From positions 1 to 64,000 of the forward strand of contig CACYKA010000019.1 of the NCBI GenBank assembly GCA_902774795.1: a stretch of DNA of 64,000 nucleotides, given 5' to 3'. A program made the position numbers and the translations under genes. Every line of letters begins with the position of its first letter. Positions within the stretch are counted from its first letter, which is position 1. The notes below the pieces were generated by a model that saw only the letters and a program-made list of their open reading frames with translations, was not told the DNA's origin and did not search any database. This document shows, one piece after another, positions 45,141 to 52,421 of the stretch. Source of the stretch: an uncultured Prevotellaceae bacterium (GTDB taxonomy: Bacteria; Bacteroidota; Bacteroidia; Bacteroidales; Bacteroidaceae).

Positions 45141-45524
45141 TTATAAAGTCACCAAAAAATATTTTACCGCTTCTTGCAGAGCATCAAGATCTTCTCTTAC
45201 AGATTTATAAATTACATCACCATCTATATCGAAATAACCATGCGCTATATGGTTGCGTATTCCCATAACGTCTATCCAAGGAACCTCTGGACGTTCTTCT
45301 AATAACTCGCCTTTGGTTACCTTGTCTATCTGTTTGATACTCTCTCCTATTGCCTCAATCAACATACAACTGGCAGCAAGTTTCTGCATGCCAGCAGAGG
45401 AACGATAATAGTCTTCTGCAGAAGAAACTTCCGCATTCCATTCCTTAAGTTGCATAATTGCTTGCTCTATTTGCTCTAATAAAGATCTGACCCTATTATA
45501 GTCATCTAAGGACGTAAATTCCAT
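45141..45524 (-). CDS. hepT: HepT-like HEPN ribonuclease toxin
   Basis: The 127-residue all-helical protein has the HEPN motif R90-N-H-I-A-H95-G-Y97 (R-x4-H-x-Y), diagnostic of HepT toxins that cut RNA and are modified on the tyrosine by MntA. It follows mntA with a 23-base overlap, the usual antitoxin-first order. Length and motif agree fully with the family. Together they form a MntA/HepT toxin-antitoxin module within the defence-rich island. Confidence 0.9.
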   Translation of the reverse strand: MEFTSLDDYNRVRSLLEQIEQAIMQLKEWNAEVSSAEDYYRSSAGMQKLAASCMLIEAIGESIKQIDKVTKGELLEERPEVPWIDVMGIRNHIAHGYFDIDGDVIYKSVREDLDALQEAVKYFLVTL

Positions 45525-45798
45525 CTCGTTCTATGTTACTGAGCAGATGTGGATTAATGTGCTTATGCATACGGACTATATCAACTGTGCAATGTAGAAT
45601 TTGCTCTAGAAATCTCTTTAATCGCACTATAAGGTATAGCGTTGGTTCCATTTCTACACACACATCAATATCGCTCCCCTCATGTTGCTCGCCACGAGAC
45701 ACAGAGCCGAATAAACGCAATGAGCGAATGCCGAACTTCGTTCGCAATTCGTCAGAGTGCTCTCTGATGATGTCTATGTATTCCTGGGTTGTTTTCAT
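45502..45798 (-). CDS. mntA: MntA-like nucleotidyltransferase antitoxin
   Basis: MntA blocks HepT by adding AMP to its tyrosine. The 98-residue protein (from the ATG at 45798) has the minimal nucleotidyltransferase motif G31-S32 then D43 and D45 within GSVSRGEQHEGSDIDV. The longer frame to 45879 would be translated from promoter DNA and is rejected. The gene has its own promoter (45820-45850) from the shared island block. Confidence 0.9.
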   Translation of the reverse strand: MKTTQEYIDIIREHSDELRTKFGIRSLRLFGSVSRGEQHEGSDIDVCVEMEPTLYLIVRLKRFLEQILHCTVDIVRMHKHINPHLLSNIERDGIYVLR

Positions 45799-45819
45799 TG
45801 TATAATTATTTTCTGTGTG

Positions 45820-45850
45820 CAAAATTAGGAAAAAAAATCCAATCTCCAAA
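45820..45850 (-). promoter_or_regulatory. Shared island promoter, copy B (mntA/hepT)
   Basis: Minus-strand TTTG (45850-45847) and TAATTTTG (45827-45820) are 19 bases apart. The distal part is identical to copy A; the spacer differs. Confidence 0.85.
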
Positions 45851-46180
45851 AGAAAAGGGCAAAATAATGCATAATTCATAATGCATAATGCATAATTCTT
45901 TAGCCTACAAGCTCTTGTCGGTTGTAAGTGACATCAGAATTTTTTATGATTTTAACCTCAACCCTCACCTGATATGAATAGAAAGCCCATGAATACTGGG
46001 CTTAAGGCGAGTGAGGTTAAAAATTTTAACCTCATTTGACCCTCACTCAAAAGGTAACCTTATTTATATATAGCTCAAAGCAGAGTCAACTTACAATACA
46101 AATAAGGCCACAAATAGTTGTCATCAGTTCGTAACGAGCGGACTCTTAGTACGTCAAGAGCGGACGGGCAGTCCGTAGGG
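45841..46180. repeat. 96-bp repeat copy B plus diverged continuation
   Basis: 45841-45936 is identical to 43896-43991, including five heptads (45864-45898). From 45937 to about 46180 it stays recognisably homologous to 43992-44230. Shared words include CCCATGAATACT, CCCTCACTCAA, CTCTTAGTACGTCAAGA and GGGCAGTCCG, with single-base changes between them. No gene is present in it. Confidence 0.88.
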
Positions 46181-46198
46181 ACGGACAAACTGGCACCA

Positions 46199-46426
46199 TT
46201 AAGACAGAGTTTTCTTCGCTACCATTCCTTGATATAAAGCTACTGGGCCAAGATGCCACATCTTAGTGGTCTCCTTTTCTAACTGCCTATAGGTTTCAGA
46301 AGAATATATCTTCTTCATGGCTTCAACTATGCTGATATTCTCATCTTCTGACAGCATATCTGTTATCCATGCAACTTTTGATGGCAAAAGAAGATATAGG
46401 TTGCTCTGATTAATGTCTAAGTTCAT
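46199..46426 (-). CDS. Small protein, third gene of triad 2
   Basis: The 75-residue protein is mainly helical (VAWITDMLSEDENISIVEAM, then IYSSETYRQLEKETTKMW). It resembles the third protein of triad 1 in size, position and the EAxxxxYxSxTYxL core, so the two are likely homologues. Its start overlaps the DUF3990 gene by 4 bases. The function is unknown; gene order suggests a partner or antidote. Confidence 0.6.
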   Translation of the reverse strand: MNLDINQSNLYLLLPSKVAWITDMLSEDENISIVEAMKKIYSSETYRQLEKETTKMWHLGPVALYQGMVAKKTLS

Positions 46427-46908
46427 TTCCCCACCTCCTTTGCTTCAATAAATGTTATTGCCTGCAACGCAGCCTCGGTATGAAAAAGGTATTGGTCTAT
46501 TAGTTTGTATGTTTTTAATTCGGCTATCAATTGCTGCTTATTCAACAATCCTCCTTCATAAAGGGCAAATGCTGCATATACACGGTCGTTGGCAACAGGG
46601 CCATACACGATGTCATATGAGTGTGTGAATCCTTTTTGAGTGCGATTTTGCATTACGAAATCCACCCATTCCTCCGTGGGAGACTTGAATATCAGGCAGT
46701 TTAATCTCTGTAACGCACTTTCATCGAGTTCAAAGGTGTTAACATAGCCACGAGTTACCACATTTTCATTCATCCTTCTACTAACCCAGTCCTCTGCCTG
46801 TTTGAATGATGTTGTTGCATAGAAGCCACTGCCATAATCAAGTGTGCGATTTGACTTCCTGAGTTCTGGCTTATCAACTTTGTCTATGCTTCCGTGGTAT
46901 ATCTTCAT
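46423..46908 (-). CDS. DUF3990 protein, ADP-ribosyltransferase-like, triad 2
   Basis: The 161-residue protein aligns by eye with the triad 1 protein: YHGS at the start, LDYGSGFYATTSFKQA, a TEEWVDFV segment, SYDIVYGPVANDRVY and a final helix. The histidine of YHGS, the tyrosine of GFYAT and the glutamine of KQA fit the ADP-ribosyltransferase pattern. Overall identity to the first copy looks low, so the two are old relatives rather than a recent duplication. It is flanked by 4-base overlaps on both sides. Confidence 0.7.
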   Translation of the reverse strand: MKIYHGSIDKVDKPELRKSNRTLDYGSGFYATTSFKQAEDWVSRRMNENVVTRGYVNTFELDESALQRLNCLIFKSPTEEWVDFVMQNRTQKGFTHSYDIVYGPVANDRVYAAFALYEGGLLNKQQLIAELKTYKLIDQYLFHTEAALQAITFIEAKEVGK

Positions 46909-47129
46909 GCCTTTTGCTCCTTTCGTATTCTTATGAATTCGTCAATGTCTTCTAAAATCCACTGGCTGCTTTGGGTATGCAGTATTTCATAATGCTCGCA
47001 CAAATAGTCAAGCACTTTGTATTCGTCTAACAAGCGCATAGCCTCTGCACCAGTCAGGTTCTTCGCATTTTTATATTGCTCTATGCAGAATGATATGAAG
47101 TAGGCAATGTCCTGTCTTTTCTTATCCAT
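46905..47129 (-). CDS. DUF3791-like small protein, first gene of triad 2
   Basis: The 74-residue protein has DIAYFISFCIEQYKNAKNL followed by a helix and YEILHTQSSQWILEDIDEFI, the same end pattern as the first gene of triad 1. It heads a three-gene operon behind the shared island promoter (47214-47244). Type II antitoxin-like size and position suggest it restrains the DUF3990 protein. Confidence 0.7.
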   Translation of the reverse strand: MDKKRQDIAYFISFCIEQYKNAKNLTGAEAMRLLDEYKVLDYLCEHYEILHTQSSQWILEDIDEFIRIRKEQKA

Positions 47130-47213
47130 GTGGTTTTTCCGTTCTACAAGTTCTTTGTACTATAACTTAATGTTATGTTTCTGCTACTGCAGATATATAA
47201 TTGAAGTCCGTTG

Positions 47214-47244
47214 CAAAATTACGAATTTATTTTGAAACTCCAAA
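47214..47244 (-). promoter_or_regulatory. Shared island promoter, copy C (triad 2)
   Basis: Minus-strand TTTG (47244-47241) and TAATTTTG (47221-47214) are 19 bases apart. The block 47212-47258 equals 43873-43919 with a single mismatch. Confidence 0.85.
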
Positions 47245-47351
47245 AGAAAAGGGCAAAAAAATAAAAAAGAGGAATCTGCTTCATTCTCGGGAAAATTTTC
47301 ATAAATAACATTTCTTCACTATCAAATTGAAAGATTGTTCATATATTTTTG

Positions 47352-47359
47352 TATCTTTG
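47352..47359 (+). promoter_or_regulatory. -7 box of the PPC-domain gene
   Basis: TATCTTTG followed by CC, 20 bases before the ATG at 47379. Confidence 0.6.
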
Positions 47360-47378
47360 CCGACAATAAACAGACATC

Positions 47379-47819
47379 ATGGAATACAGAAAAATAGGCG
47401 ATAACTACTATATCCGCATGGATCGGGGAGATGAGATTATCAGCGGTCTCCTCTCAATATGCGAAAAAGAATCCATACCATCAGCTGTTTTCTCTGGAAT
47501 AGGCGGCTGTCAGAGTGCGGAACTACAGGTTTTCATCCCTGAAACTGGCAGTTTTGAGACAGAACGGCTGGAAGGGATGCTGGAATTGGTATCACTTAAC
47601 GGCAATGTGGTAAGAGACGATGATGGCAAACTGTTTCACCACACTCATGCCCTGTTCTCTTTCAAGAAGGATGGTCAGCACGGAATGGCAGGGGGACATC
47701 TGAAAGCTACAACTGTTCTATATACTGCCGAGATTGAACTGTGTCCAACTGTAGGCGGTGCTATCGGCAGGAAGTTTGACCCTGAGACTGGCACAGGATT
47801 TTGGGCTTTTAAGGATTAA
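47379..47819 (+). CDS. PPC (DUF296) domain protein
   Basis: The 146-residue protein is a single PPC domain, a trimeric fold also found in plant AT-hook proteins. Visible features are AVFSGIGGCQSAELQVF, HHTHALFSF and MAGGHLKATTV, in which histidines can bind a metal ion. Bacterial members are small cytoplasmic proteins with proposed but unsettled DNA or ligand binding. It stands alone with its own promoter and is followed by a gene remnant. Confidence 0.88.
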   Translation: MEYRKIGDNYYIRMDRGDEIISGLLSICEKESIPSAVFSGIGGCQSAELQVFIPETGSFETERLEGMLELVSLNGNVVRDDDGKLFHHTHALFSFKKDGQHGMAGGHLKATTVLYTAEIELCPTVGGAIGRKFDPETGTGFWAFKD

Positions 47820-47830
47820 CAACTCGCTCA

Positions 47831-47939
47831 ATGACTCTCCCAAAGTTCATAATAACAACGGATGGCTACTTCGTATGACGACGGCTTCCATGATGATTTC
47901 AACGTCAGCAAAGAACTGAATATTGAATACTACGACTGA
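47831..47939 (+). pseudogene. Frameshifted or internally deleted small gene
   Basis: A 15-codon start (MTLPKFIITTDGYFV) ends in a stop. The next frame then reads DDGFHDDFNVSKELNIEYYD up to a stop at 47939. The two parts look like the head and tail of one protein joined out of frame after an internal deletion. I cannot name the family with confidence. Confidence 0.5.
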
Positions 47940-48033
47940 CTACGATTCCATATGGCGCAAGCAAGTAAATCCCTAAAATGACCTTTTTTCATAGAAAAAT
48001 GAGGCTTTTTTGATAAGAAAATTGAAAAAATGC

Positions 48034-48063
48034 TTGTTTATTCAGAAAAAAGTTGTACCTTTG
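48034..48063 (+). promoter_or_regulatory. Promoter of the Abi gene and its leader RNA
   Basis: TTG (48034-48036) and TACCTTTG (48056-48063) are 19 bases apart. Transcription should start near 48069. Confidence 0.7.
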
Positions 48064-48067
48064 CACC

Positions 48068-48124
48068 CAATAGATCCCGGCACACTTCCCATTAGAACAG
48101 TGCAACACGCCGGGCCGTTTTTTT
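48068..48124 (+). ncRNA. Short leader RNA with terminator-like hairpin, abiF-RNA candidate
   Basis: CCCGGC (48076-48081) pairs with GCCGGG (48109-48114), with a possible inner CACT/AGTG pair, and a T-run follows (48118-48124) just before the ATG at 48129. Most transcripts should end here as an RNA of about 50 bases. Structured RNAs upstream of abiF-type genes are known (the abiF motif); I infer this is one, but did not compare it to the model. Confidence 0.5.
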
Positions 48125-48128
48125 ATAT

Positions 48129-49025
48129 ATGATATACACAAAACAAGCAATACCCCTTACTCAGCAGATTCAGACACTGAAGGAGCGAGGGCTTATCATA
48201 AACGACGAAGCCGCTGCAGAACGTTCCTTGGGTTCCATCGGTTATTTCAGATTGGCACAGTATTGGCGTGTTTTTGAAGCCGATAAAATCAATCATGTTT
48301 TCAAGCCCAATAGCACATTCGAGAAGGTGCTATCCCTATACCACTTCGACAAAGAACTGAAGGTACTGGTGTTTTCTGCGCTACAAACTATTGAAGTAGC
48401 AATGAGGGCAAAGGTTATATATCATTTTTCCATGAAACACGGTCCATTTTGGTTCATGGACGAGAACTTGGCTGACAAAAAATCTTTGTTTGATGAGAAC
48501 CTTTTATCTCTGCAGTCAGAGGTTGTCCGTTCCCATGAGGATTTCATCCAAGAGCATTTCGTCAAATACGATGTCCCAAGTTTGCCTCCGGCATGGAAAA
48601 CGCTCGAAGTTGCATCGTTTGGTACGCTTTCAAAGTTATTCCGTAACTTCAATGATCCTGAGGTTAAGAAGATGGTTGCTGACGATTTTGATATTCCTGG
48701 CTATAAGTTTCTACGCAGTTGGATGAAGTGTCTCACTGTGATAAGAAACTGCTGTGCCCACCATTCACGCTTATGGAATCAACGTTTGCCTTTTGCTCCA
48801 AAGCTTCCTTCCAAACGGATGCCTTCTGCATGGATTGCCCAGCAACCAACAGCAACAAAGAGTATTTATCCGCACTTGTGTTGTATGGTATATTGGCTTA
48901 ACAACATCAAGTCTGACAACACATTTATTGCTGATTTCAAGAACTTGCTGATAAAATATCCCAATGTGGATCCTGCCGCTATGGGCTTTCCTCGCGGATG
49001 GCAGAACGAACCGCTCTGGCAGTAA
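48129..49025 (+). CDS. Abi family (AbiD/AbiF) HEPN protein
   Basis: The 298-residue protein belongs to the Abi_2 family of abortive-infection proteins, which stop phage growth by sacrificing the cell. The N-terminus (MIYTKQAIPLTQQIQTLKERG, then LGSIGYFRLAQYWRVF) is typical. The HEPN ribonuclease motif is R206-N-C-C-A-H211 within VIRNCCAHHSRLWN. It lies next to a tRNA gene at the edge of the accessory island and is preceded by a short structured RNA. Confidence 0.88.
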   Translation: MIYTKQAIPLTQQIQTLKERGLIINDEAAAERSLGSIGYFRLAQYWRVFEADKINHVFKPNSTFEKVLSLYHFDKELKVLVFSALQTIEVAMRAKVIYHFSMKHGPFWFMDENLADKKSLFDENLLSLQSEVVRSHEDFIQEHFVKYDVPSLPPAWKTLEVASFGTLSKLFRNFNDPEVKKMVADDFDIPGYKFLRSWMKCLTVIRNCCAHHSRLWNQRLPFAPKLPSKRMPSAWIAQQPTATKSIYPHLCCMVYWLNNIKSDNTFIADFKNLLIKYPNVDPAAMGFPRGWQNEPLWQ

Positions 49026-49061
49026 GAATTCTTTTTAATAATATAGTATTAGGACTGATAA

Positions 49062-49092
49062 AAAAAGACGAACTGCATTAGTTCGTCTTTTT
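49062..49092. terminator. Bidirectional terminator between Abi gene and tRNA-Lys
   Basis: A perfect 12-bp stem (49062-49073 with 49081-49092) with a 7-base loop and A/T-rich flanks, able to end both convergent transcripts. Confidence 0.9.
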
Positions 49093-49099
49093 CTTGTAG

Positions 49100-49172
49100 T
49101 ACACCCTCAGGGATTCGAACCCTGGACCCACTGATTAAGAGTCAGTTGCTCTACCAACTGAGCTAAGGGTGC
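49100..49172 (-). tRNA. tRNA-Lys (CTT)
   Basis: The 73-base cloverleaf is complete: acceptor stem GCACCCT with AGGGTGT, D arm TAGCTCAGTTGGTAGAGC, anticodon loop CTCTTAA with anticodon CTT, and T arm ending in GGGTTCGAATCCC. The first pair is G-U. CCA is not encoded. A promoter box TACCTTTG lies at 49200-49207 on the minus strand. It marks the right edge of the accessory island. Confidence 0.95.
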
Positions 49173-49247
49173 AACACTGCTTTTTTTCAATTGCGGGTGC
49201 AAAGGTAATACTTTTTTTCCAAACTACCAAATTTTTCTGCAAAAATA

Positions 49248-51803
49248 TTACTCTACACCGTAAATTCTCACCTTAGAATTGAGTCCAGAGGGCATTGGAG
49301 CCCAATTATCGTACTTCGTTTTCTGATATTTTATGTCAACAACGTTGATTTCTTCGAATTTTCTCCATTCCACTCCCTTGCGGTCAAGGTCGGCAATGCG
49401 GTTGGCAGGAAGATTGGTAACCTCAATGCGGAGAGTGTTCTTGCCCTTCTTAAGCAGAGAAGCATCGAAATTGAGGACATAAGGCACGCTCCACGCACAT
49501 CCTACGAACTCATTATTTATATACACGCGCGCGGACTCGCGAACGTCACCAAGGTCTATGGCATAAAGTCCCTCCGGCTTCTGCTTAACCTTGAACACAG
49601 TCTCATATACTCCTGTGCCCATAGTGATGCGTGCTGCATCAGAGAGATTTTCCCACGTCCGTGGGCTGTCAAGCGTAAAGGTGCCGTCAACCTTCGGGGC
49701 CTCTTCGGTGAAGGAGAGAGTCCACTTGTCAGTAAGTTCTATGTCAGAACCGAACACCTCGGTAACAGGGCGTGAAGGATAGCCGGCATTCTGCGGCTCA
49801 GAGAAGGTATGGAGTATCATCGACTCTCCTGAGCGGAGGTCTAACCTGAGATTGCCGTCAAGGATTTCAGCAGAATAGCTTTTGCCGGTAAGCGGGTCGA
49901 ACCACTGTGCATCCTTGAAAGGAACGGCAAGCTGAACATAGGCATTGACATCGTTAGGAGTAAGGTTGGCGATGAAGTAGCTGTAGCCTGCATCGACCTT
50001 ACGACGTATCATCTTCAGCCCGTGCTGGGTCTTCATAACCTCAGGCACAGCGACCTTACGCAGCTTTGCCTCGTCATTGCCGTAGATGATGCTGACACCC
50101 TGCGACTGGAGGTCGGCTATATGGCTCTTGAGACTCTCAGTCAGTATGGCGCCGTCAGGAATGAGCAGGGCACGATAGCGTATTCCTGCCTCAGTCATGA
50201 TGCCACAGTTGCCGTCGTTCAAAGCTGCAGAGGTGCAGGCGAGAAGCTGACGGTCGGAGATATAGTCACAGTCGTATCCGAGGGAGTCGAGCTCAAGGAT
50301 GGAACGCTTGAAGGCGGGAGCCAGCTCTCCGAGGTTGTGGATGGCAAACTGCATGAGCAGGGTCTTGGTTTTGTCCTTCCACAGATTGCGGACAGGGAAA
50401 TAGACGAGGACGTCATTGTCGGGCTTGCCGCTCTGGAGCATCGTCTGACAGGTCTTGACATAATTGTTAAAAAATTCCGCATCGCGCCAGATGCTGTTGG
50501 TGGGCGACATATCTATCGAAGCATAGAACTTCCATCCGGGCCACACATCATCCTTGGGAGAATAGCAGATGCCGTGGAAATACATGTGATTGACGCCTGC
50601 ACAGAACATCAAGTCGAGGTCGGGCTTCATCTGCGAGAACGATGTGCGGAAATGTTCCGTGAGCCAAGTGAATGTCTCGGACGAGACGAGGTTCTTGCCG
50701 CTGACATGAGCTGCCGACGGGGCATATTTGAACATGGAATAGTCGGAGTCGTTAAGCTTTGTCATGCCTGGGTCAACACGAAGACCCTTGATGCCGAACT
50801 CAGAGAGTCCGAAGCCTTCTATCTCAGGTATATCGACAGCAGCATAAAGGTCGAGCAGGTTGGCAGGAGAGCCGTGAGCCTGATTGCGCACCAGCATGCC
50901 ATGACCATGTGCCCACGCTACCCATTGGCGGGTGAAATTGTCGAGAAGCATGTCGGAGAGTGTCTCGCGATAGTCACTGACCACCTGAGGGTCACGATCA
51001 ACCAGCTTATTGATATTCTCCTTGAGGGAATAGCCGCGACGTTTCTCAAACTCCGCAGGCAAGGTTGGTGTCCAGTCGGCACCATACACCTCGTAAGAGT
51101 CGTTGAAGATGGTATGCGGCCACGGTGTGCCGCTCTCGCCGAAGGCCTTGTCGAACTTGTCAAGATAATGCTTTACCGCATCGCGGTCGAAATGGTCGAT
51201 GACATATCCCTGACCGCCAGGGGCAGCACGCTTGACCTGCTGACGGGTGCGGCTGACATAGAGGGCTATGACGCGAAGCATATCCTTCTTGTCAGTAGGA
51301 TAGCTCTGCACAAAGTCAAGCTTTGCAAACTTCTTTTCCTTCTCAGGAATGACGAAATCCACGCCTTTCTTGAAGTCGGCAGCAGAAACGATGGTATCGA
51401 CTATCAGCGCCTTGCAGGCTGCCTCCTCAATAGGTGTCGTCGGACCGCCGAAGGGCCAGCCCGTACCGTTGTTCATATCTATCTCGATGCCGAGACGCTT
51501 GCCCTCGTCCTCAACATAACGCAGCATCTCCATCCACTTAGGCGAGAGATACTCGATATTGTTGGCGCTATTGCCCTTGACACCATAGAGCGGCGTAATC
51601 TCAAGGGCTCCAATGCCATGACTGGCATACTGCTCCATATTCCAGCGCAGATTCTCCTTATCGACAGCACTGCCTAACCACCACCAGCGGGCACCAGGAG
51701 AGGTTGTATCTTGTGCATACAAGAGTGAAGAGTGAAGAGTGAAGAGTGAAGAATTAAAAGATGAAAATAGTAGTAGAATAGCTAGAAAGAACTTTTTATT
51801 CAT
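49248..51803 (-). CDS. GH106-type alpha-L-rhamnosidase
   Basis: GH106 enzymes remove rhamnose from pectin (RG-I/RG-II) and other glycans. From the ATG at 51803 the protein has 851 residues: a signal peptide (1-31), a large catalytic barrel (PGARWWWLGSAVDKENLRWN, GIEIDMNNGTGWPFGGP), and C-terminal jelly-roll domains (TGVYETVFKVKQ, VGCAWSVPYVLNFD). The signal peptide region is encoded through a heptad array of four perfect units, so slippage would shift the frame. The 5' end overlaps rlmH by 8 bases. The family is well supported; the exact glycan is not. Confidence 0.85.
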   Translation of the reverse strand: MNKKFFLAILLLFSSFNSSLFTLHSSLLYAQDTTSPGARWWWLGSAVDKENLRWNMEQYASHGIGALEITPLYGVKGNSANNIEYLSPKWMEMLRYVEDEGKRLGIEIDMNNGTGWPFGGPTTPIEEAACKALIVDTIVSAADFKKGVDFVIPEKEKKFAKLDFVQSYPTDKKDMLRVIALYVSRTRQQVKRAAPGGQGYVIDHFDRDAVKHYLDKFDKAFGESGTPWPHTIFNDSYEVYGADWTPTLPAEFEKRRGYSLKENINKLVDRDPQVVSDYRETLSDMLLDNFTRQWVAWAHGHGMLVRNQAHGSPANLLDLYAAVDIPEIEGFGLSEFGIKGLRVDPGMTKLNDSDYSMFKYAPSAAHVSGKNLVSSETFTWLTEHFRTSFSQMKPDLDLMFCAGVNHMYFHGICYSPKDDVWPGWKFYASIDMSPTNSIWRDAEFFNNYVKTCQTMLQSGKPDNDVLVYFPVRNLWKDKTKTLLMQFAIHNLGELAPAFKRSILELDSLGYDCDYISDRQLLACTSAALNDGNCGIMTEAGIRYRALLIPDGAILTESLKSHIADLQSQGVSIIYGNDEAKLRKVAVPEVMKTQHGLKMIRRKVDAGYSYFIANLTPNDVNAYVQLAVPFKDAQWFDPLTGKSYSAEILDGNLRLDLRSGESMILHTFSEPQNAGYPSRPVTEVFGSDIELTDKWTLSFTEEAPKVDGTFTLDSPRTWENLSDAARITMGTGVYETVFKVKQKPEGLYAIDLGDVRESARVYINNEFVGCAWSVPYVLNFDASLLKKGKNTLRIEVTNLPANRIADLDRKGVEWRKFEEINVVDIKYQKTKYDNWAPMPSGLNSKVRIYGVE
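51722..51756. repeat. Heptanucleotide array inside the GH106 signal-peptide coding region
   Basis: Four perfect AGAGTGA units plus one AGAATTA unit. On the coding strand they give Ser/Leu/Phe/Thr/His residues just before the signal cleavage region. Gain or loss of one unit would shift the reading frame. Confidence 0.92.
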
Positions 51804-52266
51804 GATGATATGGTTCATTTTTGTTAATAGTACATGCACGATATAGTTGTTCTGCGAATATCAGCCTTACGAGCTGGTGGGAGAACGTCATTTTTGAAAG
51901 GGATATGCTGTCGTTAGACCTGGCATAGACAGCGTCGGAGAAACCGTATGGGCCACCTATGAGGAACACAAGGCGGCGAGACACCTGCTGCTTCTTTTCA
52001 AGCCACGAGGCAAACTCCACGGAGCGGTATTCCCTACCCTTCTCGTCGAGAATCACCAGAGTGTCCGAAGGCTGCAAGAGCTTCAGCACTGCCTCACCCT
52101 CAAGGGTCTTCTGCTGTTCCTCAGAGAGAGACTTGGTATTCTTCAGTTCAGGGATGACCGTTACCGAAAAAGGCATATAGTGTCCTATGCGCCCTGTATA
52201 GTCATTGATGCCTGCCTGAAGATTTTTGTCGGTAGTTTTACCTATCAGGAACAATTCTGTCTTCAT
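51796..52266 (-). CDS. rlmH: 23S rRNA (pseudouridine1915-N3)-methyltransferase RlmH
   Basis: RlmH methylates pseudouridine 1915 of 23S rRNA in the assembled ribosome. The 156 residues from the ATG at 52266 match the family length. Conserved segments are LVILDEKGREYRSVEFA, FLIGGPYGFSD (SAM site in the knot) and KMTFSHQLVRLIFAEQLYRA. The longer frame to 52482 has no support. It overlaps the start of the GH106 gene by 8 bases. Confidence 0.95.
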   Translation of the reverse strand: MKTELFLIGKTTDKNLQAGINDYTGRIGHYMPFSVTVIPELKNTKSLSEEQQKTLEGEAVLKLLQPSDTLVILDEKGREYRSVEFASWLEKKQQVSRRLVFLIGGPYGFSDAVYARSNDSISLSKMTFSHQLVRLIFAEQLYRACTINKNEPYHHE

Positions 52267-52367
52267 TATTCCATGCAAAAATAGCAAAAAAATATTATCT
52301 GACAAGCTAAATGACAGTTTTTTTGTAAAAAAACCTGTAGAAATTAGGTCACAACAATTTTTTTTCA

Positions 52368-52375
52368 TAACTTTG
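52368..52375 (+). promoter_or_regulatory. -7 box of the phosphohexomutase gene
   Basis: TAACTTTG followed by CAGAC, 46 bases before the ATG at 52422. Confidence 0.6.
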
Positions 52376-52421
52376 CAGACAGCGTGTAAAAATTTTATTA
52401 ATCTAAACGTATAACAAAAAA

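Noticed and set aside
36900-49172. Complete integrative element inserted at tRNA-Lys
   Set aside because: No integrase, excisionase or direct repeat of the tRNA 3' end was found, so the island is called accessory only on gene content.
50022-51677. 551-codon open frame on the plus strand opposite the GH106 gene
   Set aside because: It is the mirror of a well-supported enzyme gene and has no promoter, start context or recognisable domain. Long antisense frames are expected where codon choice avoids stops on the other strand.
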